From positions 124,001-188,000 of the forward strand of contig CAYYLL010000002.1 of the NCBI GenBank assembly GCA_964472525.1: a DNA stretch of 64,000 nt, written 5' to 3'. Within the stretch, counting starts at the first letter, position 1. Every line of letters starts with the position of its first letter. A model generated the notes under the pieces. It had not been told where the DNA came from. It saw nothing but the letters and a program-made list of their open reading frames with translations, and ran no database searches. Below, in pieces: positions 59,698-64,000 of the stretch. A program made the translations under genes and the position numbers. The stretch comes from SZUA-37 sp964472525. GTDB lineage: Bacteria; Pseudomonadota; Gammaproteobacteria; UBA6429; Thiohalophilaceae.

Positions 59698-60666
59698 ATG
59701 GAAAATTTTGATCAGATTTATGCTTTACATGTGCTAATCGCTAAATCGAATTCAGTTATTACGAAGCAAACTATTATTCAGGAACTGGATTGTTCTGCGG
59801 CAACCGTTGAGCAGTTAATAAGGGATATGCGTCTTCACTTAAATGCGCCTATTACATTTGACAGCAAAACGAAAAGCTATTCATATGATGAATCGCTCAA
59901 TCCCCATTTTGAGTTACCGGGTTTATGGTTTAATGCATCCGAGTTATACGGTTTATTTGCATCTTATCAATTATTGTCTGAAGTTGGTCCGGGGTTACTT
60001 GAATCCCATATAGCACCAATTAAAGAAAAACTTGAATCTCTGCTTGAGTCCAAGTCTATGAAAAAGGGTGATTTAGACAAACGGATTTGTATTTTAAAAA
60101 TGGCAGCAAGAAAGCCAAACCCAAAACATTTTAGCATTGTTGCGACAGCTCTACTGATGCGCAAACAACTCAATATAAAATACGGTGGACGAGATCGGAA
60201 TAACAGCACCGAACGTGTTCTGTCTCCGCAACGTTTAGTCCACTATCGAGATAACTGGTATATTGATGGGTGGTGTCATCTGCGAGAACAGTTGCGTACC
60301 TTTGCGATTGACCGTATTGAAACCAGCCGATTAATTAATCTAAAAGCAATACACGTTGATGAAGTCACGCTAAATGAACACTATAAAACATCGTATGGTA
60401 TTTTTAGTGGCACACCCACTAAAAGGGCTATTCTGAAATTTAATGAAAAAGTAACTAAGTGGGTAGCTGAAGAGCAGTGGCACCCGGATCAAAAAGGGCA
60501 ATTTGACATAGATGGATGTTATGAACTCGAAATCCCATATCGTGATCCCAGGGAACTGATACAGGACATCCTCAAATTTGGTCCAGATGTTGAAGTGCTA
60601 AAACCTGAACAATTAAGAAGTGAAATAAAACTAAAATTAGAACAGACACGAATTTTATATGCATAA
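59698..60666 (+). CDS. HTH-WYL domain transcriptional regulator
   Basis: A 322-residue regulator of the YafY type. An N-terminal DeoR-like winged helix (KQTIIQELDCSAATVEQLIRDM) precedes a WYL domain with YRDNWYIDGWCHLREQLRTFAIDRIE and a C-terminal extension. WYL proteins sense small or nucleic-acid ligands and often control defence or stress genes. A 107-bp gap separates it from the respiratory operon and 487 bp from the Fic gene, so its target is not clear. Confidence 0.88.
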   Translation: MENFDQIYALHVLIAKSNSVITKQTIIQELDCSAATVEQLIRDMRLHLNAPITFDSKTKSYSYDESLNPHFELPGLWFNASELYGLFASYQLLSEVGPGLLESHIAPIKEKLESLLESKSMKKGDLDKRICILKMAARKPNPKHFSIVATALLMRKQLNIKYGGRDRNNSTERVLSPQRLVHYRDNWYIDGWCHLREQLRTFAIDRIETSRLINLKAIHVDEVTLNEHYKTSYGIFSGTPTKRAILKFNEKVTKWVAEEQWHPDQKGQFDIDGCYELEIPYRDPRELIQDILKFGPDVEVLKPEQLRSEIKLKLEQTRILYA

Positions 60667-60824
60667 ACGCAGAGTCAAAATATATGTGCTGAATTTGGTA
60701 GAGGCGGCGGGAACCTAATAATTGATGTAACGTGTTGAAAAATATTAAAATTTCATGCGTCTGATAATGGATATACCGCCATTGTTACTGTCAGAAAAGA
60801 TTGATGTATAGTTGTTTATAGGTA

Positions 60825-60840
60825 ACGTTTGATCAAACGT
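60825..60840. promoter_or_regulatory. Perfect 16-bp palindrome
   Basis: ACGTTTGATCAAACGT equals its own reverse complement. About 90 bp downstream, AAACGTTTGAC repeats its core. Two such sites between the WYL regulator and the Fic gene suggest an operator for a dimeric regulator. Confidence 0.45.
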
Positions 60841-60928
60841 AGGTAAGCCCGATTATACTTGCTATGCAATCATTCTCAGGCAAGAACTTATGTGGTGCAG
60901 ATTAGGCATCGAGCCATTTCTGCACCAG

Positions 60929-60946
60929 TAAACGTTTGACCGTTTA
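60929..60946. promoter_or_regulatory. Second palindromic site (TAAACG-N6-CGTTTA)
   Basis: 6-bp arms around TTTGAC. Shares ACGTTTGA with the palindrome at 60825. Confidence 0.35.
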
Positions 60947-61153
60947 ATCACCATTGGGGAGCCTTCGCACTACCCCAAACCCCATTGACCAAAAGAGAGA
61001 TATTAGCTCTCCCTTCATGGACTTCCCATCAACCAAAAGGGCATTTCATAGCCCCTTGGATACTATATTGGATGCGAAGATTATTAGACTTTTATTGGAA
61101 GTTTATTCGAATCTTGCTAGAATAATTAACGTCATAAACATAAGGCATATTGA

Positions 61154-62236
61154 ATGGTGTTTACGCCTAATTTTCAGATAACAGCAATCCTCACAAAATG
61201 TTTGATGGATGTTGAGGCTTCTCGTCAGGCTGTTTCTAGTTTGCCGATAACAGTGCCGGTACTAACTTCGTTACGCGAATCCGCACGTCTCATATCCACG
61301 CATTATTCTACGCAAATTGAAGGCAATCGCCTGACACAAGAGCAGGTAGAAGATGTGCTTCATGGAGGGACATTTCCCAATCGAGAGCGCGATGAAAGAG
61401 AAGTTAAAAACTATTATCAAGCTTTAGATTTTCTCGATGAACTCATAAAAGCCAAAACTCAGCAAATTGATGAGCGCGATATTCAAACCTTGCATGGCTT
61501 GGTGATGGAGGGCAAAAAGCAACCTTCACCGTATCGAGATGGTCAAAATGTGATTAAAGACAGCGCGAGTGGTTCTATCGTTTATATGCCACCAGAAGCC
61601 AAAGATGTATCAGCGCTTATGCTTGATTTAATCAGCTGGGTAAACGAAGAAGTCAGCAAGGCAGAGCTTCCTGTGCCCATCATTGCCGCCATTGCTCATT
61701 ATCAATTTGCCACAATTCACCCATATTACGATGGCAATGGGCGGACGGCTCGATTACTCACAAATTTGGTGCTACATAAATCCGGCTATGGGCTAAAGGG
61801 CATTTATTCGCTTGAAGAATATTATGCAACAAATTTACAGGCTTACTACAACGCCCTTACCGTTGGAGAATCTCACAATTATTATTTTGGCCGTGAACAG
61901 GCAGACATAACCGCTTGGGTTGTTTATTTCTGCGAAGGCATGGCGGATGCGTTTGCTAATGTTCGTTTAAAAGCAAGTGAAGCGGCAAAAGGTGAAAAAA
62001 CCGATTACAGCTCACTGTTACGTGAACTAGACCACAGACAGAAACAAGTCTTGAGCTTGTTTACTAAAAGCAAATATATCACCACCCGTGAGATTGCAGA
62101 GCTATTAAATATCCACCCACGAACCGCGCTTAATTTGTGTAAAAAGTGGGTCGGTAGTGAATTTATCATCCAGCACGGCGATGCCAACAAATCGCGCAAA
62201 TATGAACTCGCAGATAAATGGTTAGAGCTGGTTTAA
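61154..62236 (+). CDS. Fic-domain protein, class II (self-inhibited AMP-transferase type)
   Basis: A 360-residue Fic protein. The catalytic loop HPYYDGNGRTAR (His189 to Arg200) matches HPFx(D/E)GNGRxxR. An N-terminal inhibitory helix with STQIEGN (residues 52-58) matches the S/T-x-x-x-E-G/N motif, so it is a class II protein regulating itself. The C terminus is a winged helix (TTREIAELLNIHPRTALNLCKKW), the common Fic-HTH layout. Such enzymes usually AMPylate target proteins; the target is unknown. It is the first of several accessory-type genes at the right end. Confidence 0.93.
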   Translation: MVFTPNFQITAILTKCLMDVEASRQAVSSLPITVPVLTSLRESARLISTHYSTQIEGNRLTQEQVEDVLHGGTFPNRERDEREVKNYYQALDFLDELIKAKTQQIDERDIQTLHGLVMEGKKQPSPYRDGQNVIKDSASGSIVYMPPEAKDVSALMLDLISWVNEEVSKAELPVPIIAAIAHYQFATIHPYYDGNGRTARLLTNLVLHKSGYGLKGIYSLEEYYATNLQAYYNALTVGESHNYYFGREQADITAWVVYFCEGMADAFANVRLKASEAAKGEKTDYSSLLRELDHRQKQVLSLFTKSKYITTREIAELLNIHPRTALNLCKKWVGSEFIIQHGDANKSRKYELADKWLELV

Positions 62237-62868
62237 GAAATATTAAAATGGAGTATGAGCAAAATAGTCGAGGAAGGGGCGTAGTTGTATGGTATTTAAG
62301 AAATAGCAATATCACCTTTCTCTTAGTGCCGAAGAATGCTAAATATTTAATGAACAAAATTAGAATAAAGAGAGTTTTATTGTAATTCCCCCATTAATAA
62401 CCGACTTTTATTTTTCGGGAGGATTACAGGATTCCCTGAGTTATAAGATGGATTGGTAATTGTTCGTTGCTTCGTATTTTGTGGTAAATCTGTGGCAAAC
62501 CAGAGACAACGTTTTGCATTATTGAACATAGTAATTTACTAAATAAATTTAATAAAAAACCGATATCTTCATCGGGTCTCCCATACCGGACAAAAGCTCA
62601 GAAAACTTGACCAAAGTAATATTAAATTAGAAACGAAAATTAGTCCGCTCTCAGATATAAAACCTACTGAAAATCCAGAATACAAGCGGCAGTCTGTCCG
62701 ACGATTTATCTAAAGTTATTATCATGGAAGAATAAGAATAGAGCAGCCTGTTACTCTGAAATTCATCATTAATCTTCTATCACCCAAGAACGCTAAAATT
62801 AACAGATATCTTCCCGAGCGGGCAGAATGTGCTACACTTATACGTAGACAACCTAATGGAGAGAGACG
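62237..62868. other. 632-bp region without a supported gene
   Basis: AT-rich DNA with stops in all frames at short intervals. A 40-codon stretch ending at 62713 is open but unrecognisable. Near the right end, a CCCG-AG-CGGG dyad (62812-62821) and a TACACT box (62833-62838) may form the promoter and operator of the HipB-like gene. Confidence 0.4.
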
Positions 62869-63348
62869 ATGGATATGATTGCTCGCAACCCTACTGAACT
62901 TGGCCAGATCGCAGAGAAAACCCGTGCTGAACTGGGTTTGCGTCAAACTGATCTCCACAAACTTACAAAGTTGGCGACACGTTTTATCGGTGAAGTCGAA
63001 CACGGCAAGGAATCCGCGCAGATAGGCAAGGTCATGGAATTACTTGATAGCATGGGGCTAGAAGTTGTCGTACGTTCAAAATCTGATAAAACAGAGGTGT
63101 CTCCGCATTCGCTAAGTCTTTCTAGGGGGCGCTTTTGGTCATCAGGAAAAACACTTCCTGTGAATCGAATCATCGCACGTGTTCTAGCCGATCCAACTGA
63201 GAACGATATCAGAATACTCAAACAGCACTTTGGTTTTAGTTTAATCCTCTCAATATGGAAACAACTTAAAGAACGTAAAGAAGTCGCTGAATCCGTAGTA
63301 CCAATAACACAGGGTATATTGAGAAAGATGACCACGTTACACAAATGA
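62869..63348 (+). CDS. HipB-like XRE antitoxin-type regulator
   Basis: A 159-residue protein. The N-terminal HTH (ELGLRQTDLHKLTKLATRFIGEVEHGKESAQIGKVMELLDSMGLEVVV) is of the HipB type. The C-terminal half (about 90-159, with IIARVLADPTENDIRILKQHFGF) is not HipB-like and may bind the toxin. GGAGAGAG precedes the ATG. The stop overlaps an AbiEii-type toxin gene by 4 bases (ATGA), the coupling usual in toxin-antitoxin pairs. Antitoxin is inferred from this. Confidence 0.75.
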   Translation: MDMIARNPTELGQIAEKTRAELGLRQTDLHKLTKLATRFIGEVEHGKESAQIGKVMELLDSMGLEVVVRSKSDKTEVSPHSLSLSRGRFWSSGKTLPVNRIIARVLADPTENDIRILKQHFGFSLILSIWKQLKERKEVAESVVPITQGILRKMTTLHK

Positions 63349-63641
63349 AAACAGAGACCGAAGCACTCGCTATACGGCTTTCAGGAGAGTCTTTGCTTGA
63401 GCAATTCATGCTTGTTGGTGGAACCGCCCTATCCATATATTTAAATCATCGCTTAAGTGAAGATTTAGATTTCGCAACAGCAGAGAGAACTCTACCTACC
63501 CAAGCTATTTTAGATTTACTTGAACGGTTTAAGCGTACAGGCTCTGTCATTGAAGATATTTTATCCCTCGCAGCACGACATGATGCGATTAACGAAGGAT
63601 ATGATATTGAAAAATACTCTAAAGGTTCTCTACAAAGGTAG
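63345..63641 (+). pseudogene. Truncated AbiEii/AbiGii-type nucleotidyltransferase toxin
   Basis: 98 codons. The nucleotidyltransferase signature is intact: FMLVGGTALSIYLNHRLSEDLDFAT (GG-T-A-L and the catalytic SEDLDF acids). Family members usually run past 200 residues. This one stops at 63639-63641 just after NEGYDIEKYSKGSLQR, and no frame downstream continues the domain, so it is a 3' deletion remnant or a minimal derivative. It is coupled to the HipB-like gene. Confidence 0.7.
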
Positions 63642-63704
63642 AACAGTTAAATAGTCTAGGCAAGGAAGAAAATAGCTGAATATATAGCAGGTATAATCAA
63701 AACT

Positions 63705-63735
63705 AACCATTTAAACAAAACATGCTATAATGGTT
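63705..63735. promoter_or_regulatory. Inverted repeat and -10 box before the XRE gene
   Basis: AACCATT (63705-63711) and AATGGTT (63729-63735) flank 17 bases; TATAAT at 63726-63731 overlaps the right arm. This is a typical autoregulatory operator for a small XRE repressor. Confidence 0.45.
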
Positions 63736-63756
63736 TGTATAGAGGGAGTCTACATT

Positions 63757-64000
63757 ATGAGCAATCAAACTATTTCTTCAAATCTACTCCGAATCCGTAA
63801 GGATCGAGGCTTAAGTCAGGAACACCTTGCAGAGATTTCTGGCATCTCACGTGCTGCTTACCGAAATCTGGAAAAGGGTAGAGCCGAGCCTCGTACCAAT
63901 ACTTTAAAATCTTTGGCTTCGGCGCTCGGGATCCCACTTAAAGATCTTTTTACTCCAGTTCGAACTTTGGCTCGGGTACGTTTCCGTTCACTCAAACGTC
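63757..64000 (+). CDS. XRE-family regulator, 3' end outside the window
   Basis: ATG at 63757 with GGGAG eight bases upstream opens a frame that runs to the last base (81 codons). The HTH is clear: LLRIRKDRGLSQEHLAEISGIS followed by RNLEKGRAEPRTNTLKSLASALG. The segment after it (LFTPVRTLARVRFRSLK) resembles XRE proteins that carry or pair with an ImmA/IrrE-type metallopeptidase, so a longer protein is expected. Function beyond DNA binding is inference. Confidence 0.8.
   Translation, partial: MSNQTISSNLLRIRKDRGLSQEHLAEISGISRAAYRNLEKGRAEPRTNTLKSLASALGIPLKDLFTPVRTLARVRFRSLKR

Larger units (their letters stand above)
60667..61153. other. Intergenic region with several palindromes
   Basis: 487 bp without a convincing gene. 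It contains a perfect 16-bp palindrome (60825-60840), a TAAACG/CGTTTA inverted repeat (60929-60946), and then three hairpin-forming segments between about 60954 and 61060: TTGGGG with CCCCAA, GAGAG with CTCTC, and AAGGG with CCCTT, the last two each preceded by an ACCAAAAG motif. A 75-codon frame at 60954 overlaps these palindromes and does not look coding. Confidence 0.4.

Noticed and set aside
60954..61181. 75-codon frame upstream of the Fic gene
   Set aside because: It is built across palindromes, has unusual composition and overlaps the Fic start.
62582..62713. Open stretch of about 43 codons as a gene remnant
   Set aside because: No recognisable protein family and no start; chance is likely.

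Overview
The window is a stretch of AT-rich chromosome from a flagellated, chemotactic, Gram-negative bacterium. It is almost certainly a gammaproteobacterium: YcgL, a YqiB/DUF1249 protein, a FlrBC/FliA-type flagellar hierarchy and an XrtA/PEP-CTERM exopolysaccharide locus occur together. I cannot name the genus. A quinol-linked molybdoenzyme operon, several c-type cytochromes and a copper oxidase pair suggest a respiratorily versatile aquatic or sediment organism (inference).

Layout. (1) 1-5752: end of an XrtA-type exopolysaccharide operon (chain-length protein, tyrosine autokinase, outer-membrane barrel, ATPase, polysaccharide deacetylase, FemAB-like protein). (2) 5759-11159: a LysR regulator divergent from leuCDB, then asd. 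(3) 11333-21174: flagellar genes flrB-flrC-fliEFGHIJK, with sigma54 -24/-12 elements before flrB, fliJ and fliK. (4) 21246-32418: a chemotaxis operon with a near-perfect FliA promoter before cheY: cheY, cheA, cheW, a possible 56-codon gene, a ParA-like ATPase, a lysine-rich STAS protein, a globin-PAS-MCP receptor with its own FliA promoter, cheR, cheD, cheB, then fliA. (5) 32714-36720: a membrane protein and a VWA lipoprotein, a strong terminator, then a FliA-type promoter before a YqiB-like gene and a Sel1/SPOR gene, and a convergent YkgJ-type gene. (6) 36874-42269: an unrecognised 1373-residue membrane protein and a convergent glycosyltransferase.

(7) 42271-49690: a mosaic of decayed and intact genes. 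Broken: a porin tail, a cytochrome c with an internal stop, an MCP with an internal deletion, and an ompW with several frameshifts. Intact: a DUF3179 lipoprotein, a split multicopper oxidase pair in which only the first subunit has a Tat signal, ycgL and a small unknown gene. (8) 49999-59590: an FNR-box-controlled respiratory operon with a diheme cytochrome lipoprotein, a Tat-exported Nap/Nas-family molybdopterin enzyme, two NapG-like and two NapH-like iron-sulfur proteins, a FixH-like protein, a five-heme NapC/NirT cytochrome and a NapF-like ferredoxin, but no napB or napD; a WYL regulator follows. (9) 60667-64000: accessory DNA with a Fic protein, a HipB-like antitoxin next to a truncated AbiEii-type toxin, and the start of an XRE regulator.

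The best candidates for undescribed biology are the operon in (8), whose catalytic subunit fits neither classical NapA nor NasA and whose partner set is unusual; the ParA/STAS/globin-receptor block in (4), where two adjacent genes each carry a strong internal ribosome binding site and in-frame ATG; and the split multicopper oxidase in (7).
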